DNA of 43,459 bases from Edaphobacter sp. GTDB lineage: Bacteria; Acidobacteriota; Terriglobia; Terriglobales; Acidobacteriaceae. The stretch covers positions 1 to 43,459 of the forward strand of contig JAOAPB010000078.1 of the NCBI GenBank assembly GCA_025462645.1, in the 5' to 3' direction. Positions within the stretch are counted from its first letter, which is position 1. Every line of letters starts with the position of its first letter. Positions 18,145 through 26,586 of this stretch are shown here, piece by piece. The position numbers and the translations under genes are program-made. The notes under the pieces are model-generated. The model saw nothing but the letters and a program-made list of their open reading frames with translations. It did not search any database and was not told where the DNA came from.

Positions 18145-18738
18145 ATGGTTACACTCTTTTATCTCGCGGGTGTTGTTGCCGTCATCGCTACGCTGCTTGC
18201 CATCACGCAGCGTCATGCTGTTCATGCACTGCTCTACCTGGTCGTGTCGCTTCTGGCAGCCGCCGTAGTCTTCTACGTGCTGGGTGCGCCCTTTGTGGCA
18301 GCGCTTGAAATTATGATCTATGCGGGCGCCATCATGGTGCTCTTTGTGTTCGTCGTGATGATGCTCAACGTGGCCGAGCACGCCATGGAGGTGGAACGCG
18401 CTTGGCTGCGACCCCGCAACTGGGCTGGGCCTTCCCTTCTTGCTTTGATCCTGTTGGGAGAGCTGGCCTACTGCACCGCAACCTCCGGCGTCGCGCCTTC
18501 ACCGGCTGGTGCAGTCAGCCCAAAGCAAGTTGGTGTTGCGCTGTACGGCACGTACTGGATCGGAGTAGAACTCGCATCTTTGTTGCTCATGGCGGGCCTG
18601 GTCGGCGCGTTTCATCTGGGACGCCCTGCAATCAAAAGAGAGGAGAAACCACATGCCTCAAGTACCGATGCAGCACACCTTGATACTGGCGGCGATCTTG
18701 TTCACGCTGGGTCTCGCGGGACTTCTCACGCGGCGTAA
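18145..18738 (+). CDS. nuoJ: NADH-quinone oxidoreductase subunit J
   Basis: This 197-residue subunit has five membrane helices and the pi-bulge helix region [20 protein letters not shown] (residues about 53-72) that is important for coupling. After the last helix ([10 protein letters not shown]) there is a hydrophilic tail of about 38 residues, longer than the E. coli tail. The last 86 nt overlap the start of nuoK in another frame, much more than the few bases usual in nuo operons. GAGGG precedes the ATG. Confidence 0.94.
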   Translation: MVTLFYLAGVVAVIATLLAITQRHAVHALLYLVVSLLAAAVVFYVLGAPFVAALEIMIYAGAIMVLFVFVVMMLNVAEHAMEVERAWLRPRNWAGPSLLALILLGELAYCTATSGVAPSPAGAVSPKQVGVALYGTYWIGVELASLLLMAGLVGAFHLGRPAIKREEKPHASSTDAAHLDTGGDLVHAGSRGTSHAA

Positions 18739-18961
18739 CCTCATCTTCACCCTCATGTGCGTTGAGATCATGCTCAATGCGAGCGGCCTGGCGTTCGTCG
18801 CGGCTGGCTCCCGGTGGGGACAACCGGACGGTCAAGTGATGTTCCTGTTCATTCTCGCGATGGCGGCCGCTGAAGTCTCTATCGGATTGGCGTTCGTACT
18901 TCTGTTCCACAAGAGGCAGCCCGCATTGGATGTAGACGCTGCCAATGAGTTGAGAGGTTGA
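18653..18961 (+). CDS. nuoK: NADH-quinone oxidoreductase subunit K
   Basis: This 102-residue, three-helix membrane subunit keeps the two conserved helix glutamates, in [10 protein letters not shown] and [17 protein letters not shown] lies 7 nt before the ATG, which fixes the start inside the 3' end of nuoJ. nuoL starts 2 nt after the stop. Confidence 0.94.
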   Translation: MPQVPMQHTLILAAILFTLGLAGLLTRRNLIFTLMCVEIMLNASGLAFVAAGSRWGQPDGQVMFLFILAMAAAEVSIGLAFVLLFHKRQPALDVDAANELRG

Positions 18962-18962
18962 T

Positions 18963-20837
18963 ATGTTTAAACTATTGTGGCTTGTTGCGGCTATCCCGTT
19001 TGCCAGCGCTGCCTTACTCGCGCTCTTCGGTTCCAGGATCACGCGCCGAGTGGTTGCCATCCTGGGCACCGGTTCCATTGGACTTGCCGCAGTACTCACT
19101 ATGTCGATTGGCGCCGAGTTCATCGCATCTCCACCCGCCGGCAACGCGTATGTGCAGCATCTGTGGACGTGGATGAACACAGGGGGATTTCAACCCGAGA
19201 TCGCTCTCTATCTCGATCCTGTTTCACTCCTGATGCTTCTGGTCGTCACCTTTGTCGGCTTTCTCATTCATCTCTACTCCGTTGAGTACATGCGTAACGA
19301 TGAGGGCTACGCTCGATTCTTCGCCTACATGAACCTCTTCGTCGCATCGATGATCACGCTCGTGTTGGCGAATAATCTGTTATTGCTCTACCTGGGTTGG
19401 GAGGGCGTCGGCCTCTGCAGTTTTCTACTGATCGGCTTCTGGTACCAGGATCCCGCGAACGTTCGTGCAGCGGGTAAAGCCTTCATCGTGACTCGCATTG
19501 GTGACACCGCCTTTGCAGTAGGGTTATTCCTCTTGTTTACCCGCCTCGGAACGCTGGACATCCAGGAGGTGATGCATCGCGCATCGGCACATTGGAGTCC
19601 CGGCAGCGGTATCGCGATGGCCGCGGCAGCGCTGTTGTTGGGAGGTGCAGTCGGCAAATCCGCGCAACTACCGCTGCAGACCTGGCTGCCGGATGCGATG
19701 GCCGGCCCCACGCCTACGAGCGCGCTGATTCACGCTGCGACCATGGTTACGGCCGGAGTCTACCTGATTGCACGTACGCACGTCCTTTTCACGCTGGCGC
19801 CTGTTGTCCAGCTCGCCGTCGCGATTATCGGAACCGCCACAATGTTGATGGCAGCCTTCAGTGCGCTCGTTCAGCGCGATATGAAACGAGTGCTGGCGTA
19901 CTCGACGATCAGCCAGATCGGTTACATGTTCCTCGCGCTCGGACTGGGTGCCTGGTCGGCCGCCATGTTCCATTTCATGACGCACGCCTTCTTCAAAGCA
20001 CTTCTCTTCCTGGCCGCGGGTGTCGTCATCCACGCCGTGCATGAGCAGGATATGTTCCGCATGGGAGGTCTCCGCTCTGAACTGCGGCTCGCATTCTGGT
20101 CGTTCGTCATCGGAGGGTCGGCACTGTCCGGCCTGCCATTGATCACCGCAGGTTTTTTCAGTAAAGACCTTATCCTATGGCAATCGTGGGCGGGACCGAA
20201 TGGAAATGCGTGGTTCTGGGTCGCCGGCATGACGGGCGCATTGCTTACCTCACTCTACACATTCAGGATGATCTCGCTGGCCTTCTACGGACCGCTGCAG
20301 TCACACGTGAAAGAGGAGAGCGGGCTGGCTGTTCGCGTCTCCCTTATCGCGCTTTGCGTGCTGTCACTCGCCGGCGGATATGTCGACACTCCCCCACACT
20401 TCGGTGGAACCCCCGCACTGTCAAATTTTCTAAACACCGCACTACCTTCACTCGAAGAAGTTCACATCGGCCCGATTACGGAGATCACTACCGCGTTATC
20501 CGCGAGTGCCGTATTCGCACTCGGCTTGGCGCTTGCGTACCTTCTCTACGGACCGCAACGTTCGCGGCTGCCCGCTCGAGGCTCCTTGCAGCAGCTATGG
20601 TTTGCAGGCTGGGGCTTCGACTGGTTGTACGACCGGCTGCTCGTTCGTCCGTTCCAATGGCTGACCCGGAAGAGCGCGCGTGATCTAGCGGACGTCCCGA
20701 TCAAGGGGCTGGCGCAGATCGCCATGCTGGGCCATCGGTGCTTGCAACTGACGCAAACCGGACGCGTGCGTTGGTACGCAATGGGGCTTGCTATGGGCAC
20801 CGTCGCAATACTGGCGATCGCATTTTTTGTCCGATGA
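18963..20837 (+). CDS. nuoL: NADH-quinone oxidoreductase subunit L
   Basis: This 624-residue antiporter-like proton-pumping subunit lies at the far end of the membrane arm. The motif TWLPDAMAGPTPTSALIHAA is intact, as are LGWEGVGLCSFLLIG with the conserved Glu and the lysine in GAVGKSAQLPLQ. The C-terminal 100 residues contain the long lateral helix and final anchor helix (GLAMGTVAILAIAFFVR). Length is close to E. coli NuoL (613). Confidence 0.96.
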   Translation: MFKLLWLVAAIPFASAALLALFGSRITRRVVAILGTGSIGLAAVLTMSIGAEFIASPPAGNAYVQHLWTWMNTGGFQPEIALYLDPVSLLMLLVVTFVGFLIHLYSVEYMRNDEGYARFFAYMNLFVASMITLVLANNLLLLYLGWEGVGLCSFLLIGFWYQDPANVRAAGKAFIVTRIGDTAFAVGLFLLFTRLGTLDIQEVMHRASAHWSPGSGIAMAAAALLLGGAVGKSAQLPLQTWLPDAMAGPTPTSALIHAATMVTAGVYLIARTHVLFTLAPVVQLAVAIIGTATMLMAAFSALVQRDMKRVLAYSTISQIGYMFLALGLGAWSAAMFHFMTHAFFKALLFLAAGVVIHAVHEQDMFRMGGLRSELRLAFWSFVIGGSALSGLPLITAGFFSKDLILWQSWAGPNGNAWFWVAGMTGALLTSLYTFRMISLAFYGPLQSHVKEESGLAVRVSLIALCVLSLAGGYVDTPPHFGGTPALSNFLNTALPSLEEVHIGPITEITTALSASAVFALGLALAYLLYGPQRSRLPARGSLQQLWFAGWGFDWLYDRLLVRPFQWLTRKSARDLADVPIKGLAQIAMLGHRCLQLTQTGRVRWYAMGLAMGTVAILAIAFFVR

Positions 20838-20846
20838 GGTAGCGGC

Positions 20847-22343
20847 ATGATTCTACTCAGCCTTATTCTGATCTTGCTTGTCGGTGGCATCCTATCCTGG
20901 ATCGTCTCGCGCAGGAACACGATGGCCGCCCGCTGGATTGCTGCGATCAGCGTCGGAGTGGATCTCGCAGTAACGATCGGTATATGGCTCACCCGTGCTG
21001 TAGCGGCGCAGTCCAGTCCGGGGCGTTGGTTCGTCGAAACCAACCTCGCCTGGATCCCACAGTTTGGCATCCGCCTCCACTTGGCAATCGATGGACTTAG
21101 TCTGGCGTTGCTACTCCTGACCTACTTTCTCGGCATCATGGCCATACTTTCCTCGTGGACGGAGATCCGGCAACGAGTCGGATTCTTCCACTTCAACCTG
21201 CTTTGGGTGCTGGCAGGCATCACCGGAGTCTTCCTCGCCGCGGATCTGTTCGTCTTCTATCTCTTCTGGGAGCTGATGCTGGTGCCGATGTACTTCCTCA
21301 TCGGTATATGGGGTCACGAACGGAGGATCTATGCCGCAACGAAGTTCTTCCTCTTCACGCAACTCAGCGGCCTGCTGATGCTGGTCGCGATTATCTCGCT
21401 GGCGATTCTTCATCAGCAAACCACCGGCATCCTCACCTTCGACTATGAACAGTTGCTCCACACAACGCTGTCGCCCCGTGCAGCGCGCCTGCTGATGCTT
21501 GGATTCTTCGTCGCGTTTGCGGTGAAACTGCCCGCATTTCCATTTCACACCTGGCTCCCCGATGCGCACACCGAAGCTCCCACCGCTGGCAGCGTCATCC
21601 TCGCCGGACTTCTGCTGAAGACGGGAGCGTACGGTCTGATCCGCTTCGTGTTGCCTCTCTTTCCCGGCCCATCCCGTGAACTCGCTCCCATCATGATGAC
21701 AGTCGGCGTCATCGGAATCCTTTACGGCGCAGTGCTGGCCGTCGCCCAAACCGATCTCAAACGTCTTGTCGCCTACACCAGCGTCAGCCACATGGGATTC
21801 GTGCTGCTCGGAGTCTTCGCCGGAAATGAAATCGCCTTAGAGGGCGCCGTCATCCAGATGATCAGCCATGGAATCAGCACCGGCGCACTGTTCATCCTTG
21901 CCGGGTTCCTACAGGAGAGATTGCACACTCGCGATATCACGCACATGGGTGGCCTATGGGAGACCATGCCGGCACTAAGCGGAGCGGGCCTCGTCTTTGC
22001 CATGGCTTCGCTCGGACTTCCAGGACTCGGAGATTTCGTCGGTGAATTTCTCGTCCTCCTTGGGGCCTATCAGGCGAACGTCAGTCTCACCGTCGTAGCC
22101 ACACTGGGTCTTCTCGCGGCCACTCTCTACGGGTTGAAGTTTGCTCAGAGCGCATTCCAGGGCCCCAATCCGCATCATTGGAAGCTGCCGGATATACGCC
22201 CTCGCGAATCGGCGATTCTTGGTTTCATGATGGCCCTGCTTCTCTGGATAGGCCTCTATCCACAGCCGATCTTGAACACGGTACGTTCCAGTCTGGCTCT
22301 TGTACAGCAGAGTGCGTCAGCGAAAGAGATCGTCAGGAGGTAA
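20847..22343 (+). CDS. nuoM: NADH-quinone oxidoreductase subunit M
   Basis: This 498-residue antiporter-like subunit has the key Glu in FWELMLVPMYFLIG, a lysine in VAFAVKLPAFPFHTWLPDA and TDLKRLVAYTSVSHMGF. It starts 9 nt after nuoL, with GAGG upstream of the ATG. There is only one NuoM copy here, so this is not the proton-pumping variant with a doubled NuoM. Confidence 0.96.
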   Translation: MILLSLILILLVGGILSWIVSRRNTMAARWIAAISVGVDLAVTIGIWLTRAVAAQSSPGRWFVETNLAWIPQFGIRLHLAIDGLSLALLLLTYFLGIMAILSSWTEIRQRVGFFHFNLLWVLAGITGVFLAADLFVFYLFWELMLVPMYFLIGIWGHERRIYAATKFFLFTQLSGLLMLVAIISLAILHQQTTGILTFDYEQLLHTTLSPRAARLLMLGFFVAFAVKLPAFPFHTWLPDAHTEAPTAGSVILAGLLLKTGAYGLIRFVLPLFPGPSRELAPIMMTVGVIGILYGAVLAVAQTDLKRLVAYTSVSHMGFVLLGVFAGNEIALEGAVIQMISHGISTGALFILAGFLQERLHTRDITHMGGLWETMPALSGAGLVFAMASLGLPGLGDFVGEFLVLLGAYQANVSLTVVATLGLLAATLYGLKFAQSAFQGPNPHHWKLPDIRPRESAILGFMMALLLWIGLYPQPILNTVRSSLALVQQSASAKEIVRR

Positions 22344-22346
22344 GAC

Positions 22347-23798
22347 ATGAGCACCGCTGATCTTGCTGTGTTGTTGCCCTTGACCATGATGTCGGCAACC
22401 GCGGTCATCCTGATGATCGCGATAGCAGTCCAACGCAATCACAAAGTTGCCTTCGCGATTTCATCGATGGGCCTGGCGGCTGCATTCGGCAGCCTTCCGT
22501 TTGCAGCATCCGCTGTGCCGCGGCAGGTCACCAGCTTATTCATTCTCGATTCCTATTCCCTTCTCTACATGGCGATTCTCCTCTGCGCCGCAGCCTTCGT
22601 GTTTTTGTTCGGCTACGACTACCTGGAGCAGCGACAGGAACAGCGCGAAGAGTTCTATCTCCTCATATTGCTGGCAACCATAGGCGCAATGGTGCTGGTT
22701 GTCAGCCGACACTTTGCATCCTTCTTCCTTGGGTTGGAGCTACTGAGCGTGGCGCTCTACGCTCTGATCTCCTATGTGCGCACCGAGAGCGCATCGATCG
22801 AAGCAGGCATCAAGTACCTGATTCTCGCCGCGTCATCATCATCCGTTCTGTTATTTGGTCTCGCGCTGATCTATGCGGAGTCGGGGTCCATGGACCTCTC
22901 TCAATTCGCCGTGGTAATGACCAGCAAGGCCGGGCTCGCGAACACGTTTCCCCTTCTAGCTGGCCTGATGCTTGTACTCACAGGCGTCGGTTTCAAACTG
23001 GCGGTTGTCCCATTTCACCTCTGGACTCCCGATGTCTACGAAGGCGCTCCCCTGCCGGTCACTGCGTTCATCGCCACCGTATCGAAGGGTGGAATGTTTG
23101 CCTTTGTGTTGCGCTGGTTTTACGTCCATGACGTTGGAGTAGCGGGAGCACCGGGGCTGATCCTCTCGATCATTGCAGTCACCTCCATGCTCGCAGGAAA
23201 TCTTCTCGCGCTCACGCAGACCAACGTCAAGAGAATACTGGCGTACTCCTCCATCTCTCACATGGGCTATCTGCTGGTTGCGCTGCTCGCTGGAGGTGCA
23301 CTCGGCGCTCCGGCCGCGACCTACTACTTCGCTGCCTATGCCGCGACAATTCTCGGAGCCTTCGGCATTATGACCGCCATCTCAGGCCCGCGACGCGAAT
23401 CGGCCTCTATCGACGACTACCGTGGACTCTTCTGGCGGAGACCGCTCGTCGCTGGCGCGTTCACCACGATGCTTCTTTCACTCGCCGGAATTCCGCTCAC
23501 AGCAGGCTTCCTCGGCAAGTTCTACGTCATTGCGGCCGGCGCCTCACGATCCCGGTGGGTGCTTCTCTTTACACTCGTCGTCAGTAGCACCATAGGTTTG
23601 TTCTACTACCTGCGCATCATCGTCGCCATGTACACCCAACCGCGAGCCGCAGTCCTGGAGGGCGATTCGGAGATGCATCTCCTGTCCTTGGCCGCCACAC
23701 TGGCGCTCGCCGCTCTCACTGGCCTCGTGTTCCTGCTGGGCGTCTATCCCACACCACTTTGGGACGTTATCCTGTCCATCACTCGCGACCTCGGATAA
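22347..23798 (+). CDS. nuoN: NADH-quinone oxidoreductase subunit N
   Basis: This 483-residue antiporter-like subunit has VVPFHLWTPDVYEGAPLPV and a conserved TNVKRILAYSSISHMGYL helix. It starts 3 nt after nuoM, and the ribosome-binding site AGGAGG overlaps the nuoM stop. It is the last gene of the operon; mobile-element debris begins 20 bp downstream and no clear terminator hairpin is visible. Confidence 0.96.
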   Translation: MSTADLAVLLPLTMMSATAVILMIAIAVQRNHKVAFAISSMGLAAAFGSLPFAASAVPRQVTSLFILDSYSLLYMAILLCAAAFVFLFGYDYLEQRQEQREEFYLLILLATIGAMVLVVSRHFASFFLGLELLSVALYALISYVRTESASIEAGIKYLILAASSSSVLLFGLALIYAESGSMDLSQFAVVMTSKAGLANTFPLLAGLMLVLTGVGFKLAVVPFHLWTPDVYEGAPLPVTAFIATVSKGGMFAFVLRWFYVHDVGVAGAPGLILSIIAVTSMLAGNLLALTQTNVKRILAYSSISHMGYLLVALLAGGALGAPAATYYFAAYAATILGAFGIMTAISGPRRESASIDDYRGLFWRRPLVAGAFTTMLLSLAGIPLTAGFLGKFYVIAAGASRSRWVLLFTLVVSSTIGLFYYLRIIVAMYTQPRAAVLEGDSEMHLLSLAATLALAALTGLVFLLGVYPTPLWDVILSITRDLG

Positions 23799-23819
23799 TC
23801 GTCCGGAAGTCTAGTCAGC

Positions 23820-23870
23820 AGCTGTTATGAACCTCGCGAATTGGCCTACGCTGCAACCCATCGCTGCCAG
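23820..23870. repeat. 51-nt direct repeat, copy 1
   Basis: This sequence recurs at 24561-24611 with a single mismatch (A/G near position 29 of the repeat). It begins 22 bp after the nuoN stop. Confidence 0.85.
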
Positions 23871-23903
23871 TGCTGTTGTTTGTCCTTGCCGGTTGCCGCT
23901 GTC

Positions 23904-23986
23904 CTTTCACTGTCATCTGTTCTCACCTTCGTCTGTTCTTTCGCTGTCATCTGTTCTCACCCTAGTCTGTCCTTTCGCTGTCATTC
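23904..23986. repeat. 34-nt tandem repeat, about 2.4 copies
   Basis: Units start at 23904, 23938 and 23972; each begins CTTTC[A/G]CTGTCAT and the first two continue CTGTTCTCACC. The third unit runs into the REP-like sequence after CTGTCATT. Confidence 0.75.
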
Positions 23987-24012
23987 TGAGCGCAGCGAAG
24001 AAGAACCCCCGC
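23981..24012. repeat. REP-like intergenic sequence
   Basis: CATTCTGAGCGCAGCGAAG and the following GAACCCCC resemble a short dispersed intergenic repeat I know from many acidobacterial and other soil genomes. Only one copy is in the window, so the repetitive nature is from general knowledge. Confidence 0.45.
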
Positions 24013-24169
24013 ATTTACGAGGGGAGCGCAGCGACCCGAGTGCCTTGCATCTTCTTGTTACCACTCCATCAAACACCAGTCGATCCCTGATTCCATAACG
24101 ACGTCGGCACCTGCATCGGCTGCGGGGTAAGCTCATGGTGTATAGGCCAGGGAGGAAGGAGCCGACATC

Positions 24170-24396
24170 ATGATGATAGGTTGCGATTTTCATCTGGATT
24201 CGAAGCAGCTGCACTGCTGGACCTGGAGACGGGCGGTCAGAGACAGCAGAGTCTGAGCCATGCCTTAGGTTCTGAACCGATACGGCAGTTTTACGCCGGG
24301 CTTAGACCGGCGGTGCGGGTTGGTCTGGAGGCCAGCGGTTACAGTCTGTGGTTGGAGGAGTTGAGCTGTGAGTGGGCGATCCGGCGCGCATCCGCG
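24170..24396 (+). pseudogene. IS110-family transposase N-terminal fragment, frameshifted
   Basis: An ATG at 24170 with GGAGGAAGGAG upstream begins MMIGCDFHLDSKQL, the DEDD-type IS110 N-terminus. The homology continues in a second frame as LLDLETGGQ, then RQFYAGLRPAVRVGLEASG and YSLWLEEL. It then moves to a third frame as VGDPARIRE, the usual IS110 next motif. At least two frameshifts therefore break it. The sequence then switches to IS5-type coding sequence at about 24397. It cannot make an active transposase. Confidence 0.75.
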
Positions 24397-24558
24397 AGGC
24401 GGCTCGTCGGCGACAAGGCCTACGACTCGGACCCGCTCCGAGAGGAATACGGCATCGAGATGATCGCGCCCAACCGGCGCAACCGGAGCAGGAGTCAGGA
24501 TGGCCCCAAGCTGCGTCCCTACCGCCGACGCTGGAAAGTGGAGAGGCTCTTCGCAAGG
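24397..24558 (+). pseudogene. IS5-family transposase C-terminal fragment
   Basis: About 54 codons read RRLVGDKAYDSDPLREE, IEMIAPNRRNR and then PYRRRWKVERLFAR. This includes the IS5-type Y-R-E signature in which the Glu of KVER is the third catalytic residue. The first two catalytic Asp regions are missing, and the sequence after RLFAR leaves the family and enters the 51-nt repeat. The fragment is in frame with part of the upstream IS110 remnant, making a chimeric open frame of 184 codons. Confidence 0.78.
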
Positions 24559-24560
24559 AT

Positions 24561-24611
24561 AGCTGTTATGAACCTCGCGAATTGGCCTGCGCTGCAACCC
24601 ATCGCTGCCAG
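24561..24611. repeat. 51-nt direct repeat, copy 2
   Basis: This copy directly follows the broken IS5 fragment and differs from 23820-23870 at one base. Confidence 0.85.
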
Positions 24612-24879
24612 CACTGCCGGTCGCTGCCGTCTGTTCTCCCTCTCCACCTCCCACCCCACAAGTACCGTCATCTCGACCGAAGGCGCGCTCTTTGCCGCCA
24701 CAGGGGGAGACCCCGATCTCGCTCTTGTCCTTTAATCCGCATACCAAAATTCCTGTCAAGCCCTTCACCACGAACAAAACACCTTCCCCCGTCTGCAAAC
24801 CAGACAAAAACAAGGCCTTAGCTCCCGCAAATAATCTTCTGGAAAGTGGCATAGCAGTTTCACCCAATCCGCTATTATT

Positions 24880-24917
24880 AATACAGAGTCAGAAATGCAA
24901 TACAGAGTCAGAAATGC
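24880..24917. repeat. 19-nt perfect tandem duplication
   Basis: Two identical adjacent copies of AATACAGAGTCAGAAATGC occupy 24880-24898 and 24899-24917. A related pattern of two 17-nt copies (TTTAGAA[A/T]GACGAATTT) follows at about 24960 and 24990. Confidence 0.85.
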
Positions 24918-25056
24918 CCCGGCCAACCACCGGAGCCTTTCTCTTTAATCCAGTAAACCGTTTAGAAAGACGAATTTAGCCGCAACTTATTTAGAATGAC
25001 GAATTTGCAGAGACACTCCAGCCTAAGCTACTCAATTAAAGCAACTTGCGCCCAAG

Positions 25057-25076
25057 TACCCCCCCCGGGGGGTACC
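25057..25076. repeat. GC-rich palindrome
   Basis: GTACCCCCC and GGGGGGTAC are perfect inverted arms of 9 nt separated by CC. It lies about 50 bp downstream of the CBS-protein stop (minus strand) and could act as a terminator hairpin there, although no T-tract is seen. Confidence 0.6.
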
Positions 25077-25126
25077 CCCTCAAAGGAGCAACATAATGCA
25101 ATGTGGGATCGAAGTTCATCCGATCT

Positions 25127-25576
25127 CTAGCAGGGGTACTTACCCTCGATGTAGTGTTCGAGTTGTTCGATCGTCTGGTCCTGCGCGAAGGAGATCCATT
25201 GGACCAGATCTCCGATTGAAATCACTCCAAGAATACTTCCGTCGAGAACCACCGGAAGGTGGCGAATGCGGCTCGTTGTGATCAGCCGCATGGCTTCGTC
25301 AACGGAACAGTCTGGGCGAATAGTAATCAGGGGTTCCGTCATGATCTCGCGCACCAGAGTGTCCTTCGACGTTCTCCCTAAAAGGATGATCTTTCGGGCG
25401 TAGTCTCGCTCAGAAAGGCTGCCCACAAGCTGGCCATTATCGATCACCAGCACCGAGCCCACATTCTTGTCCGCCATCAGTTTCATGGCGTCGTATACCG
25501 TCGCATCGGGATGTATGGACCAAACGTCATTACCCTTCTTACGTAGAACGCATGAAACCGGATCCAGGACTCTCAT
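25127..25576 (-). CDS. CBS-domain pair protein
   Basis: This 149-residue soluble protein consists almost entirely of two CBS domains. The first is VWSIHPDATVYDAMKLMADKN followed by VGSVLVIDNGQLVGSLSERD, and the second is ITIRPDCSVDEAMRLITTSR followed by IRHLPVV and GVISIGDLV, giving positions about 15-70 and 80-135. Such pairs bind adenine nucleotides and act as energy or redox sensors. AAGGAG precedes the ATG at 25576. No effector domain is attached and no obvious partner gene lies nearby. Confidence 0.88.
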   Translation of the reverse strand: MRVLDPVSCVLRKKGNDVWSIHPDATVYDAMKLMADKNVGSVLVIDNGQLVGSLSERDYARKIILLGRTSKDTLVREIMTEPLITIRPDCSVDEAMRLITTSRIRHLPVVLDGSILGVISIGDLVQWISFAQDQTIEQLEHYIEGKYPC

Positions 25577-26586
25577 GGTTGCTCCTTACCCTCAATGAGG
25601 CTCAGAGTGGCTGTGGAGGAGAATGCAAGGTGGGAGCCGCATATCAGCTACATGTCCGACTCTGGGACGCGGCGCACACTGCAGGAATAGAGCCATGTTC
25701 CGCAGTTTCGCTTGCACTGCCCAACGAAGACTACCGTTACTTCGGGGAGGATCATACGCCGTCGCAGTAACGATGTAAAAATGCGCGCCAGGGGACACAT
25801 CCGCCTGACCTCCGACTAACCCTCAAGTGGCACTTAATACAAGAGGTGCTGGCTCCAACCCGAAACCCGTTCCTTGGACCGTGCCCGTCATGTAATGGCC
25901 GCTCCGTTCTGATAGCCATCGTTTACGTTTCCACCGTTGATCATGAATCCATTCGAAGCTTCACGGCCGCCGTTGACAGACTGATCGCCGGGTTAAGATT
26001 GCCGGAGGTGACATATGTCCTATTTCGCCATAAAAATTATTCGTATGTGCCTTGCGGCCAATGAGGTCGCATAAATCTATTTCAAATAAATGCACGAACG
26101 TAGGACATTCAGCCTATACAACACTTGTGCTAATGATGTTGAATCGGGAACACATTTGATCAGGATTCCTTGATTTCTTTCCTATGGCTTCATGATTGAC
26201 GGAAGGTGACCTCTTGCCATGCTTGCCAGGCAAATCGTCCTTTTCATTTGGGTTCAGGAACAGCGGACTGTAACAGCCCCATGCAGTCCAGTTATTGACT
26301 GGATATATATATATAAGTCATCCATGCTTGCAACCTCGCTCGCATTTCTTGCGGTGTGAGACGCGTGGGATAGACCTGCCTATGTACCTTCTACTTTTTT
26401 GTTCCATGCTGAAATCCAAGATCCTATAGGACCTGTGACTTATGGGCTGTTTCCGGGTAGGCATTTATTGCAGACGATATCTTTTGTATTGCCGTTTTAT
26501 TCTCCTCGTACTAGCATCGAGCCTCATCACACGAGAATTAGTTCTCAGCTATTAGGAAATTCCATTTATTAAGGAGTACTTACGGC
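25577..26586. other. 1-kb region without a supported gene
   Basis: The open frames here are short and show no family features. The second half is AT-rich and contains an inverted repeat at 26287-26303 followed by an alternating TA run. The last ~200 bp presumably hold the promoter of the gamma-glutamyltransferase-like gene. Confidence 0.5.
26287..26303. promoter_or_regulatory. Operator-like inverted repeat
   Basis: TCCAGT-N5-ACTGGA is a perfect 6-bp dyad of 17 nt total, about 285 bp before the gene at 26587 and directly followed by a TA-alternating run. It could be a regulator site; no regulator gene is adjacent. Confidence 0.35.

Larger units (their letters stand above)
23799..25126. other. 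Mobile-element debris and repeats after the nuo operon
   Basis: This 1.3-kb stretch has no intact gene. It holds a 51-nt direct repeat, a 34-nt tandem repeat, a REP-like sequence, fused remnants of two different transposases, a 19-nt tandem duplication and a GC-rich palindrome, each listed separately. Confidence 0.7.

Noticed and set aside
24265..24867. 200-codon minus-strand open frame in the transposon debris
   Set aside because: It is composed of the reverse complement of two transposase fragments and a repeat, and has no recognisable motif.
25552..26064. Two short open frames near the CBS gene
   Set aside because: They lack ribosome-binding sites and family features, and one overlaps the CBS gene start in the opposite direction.
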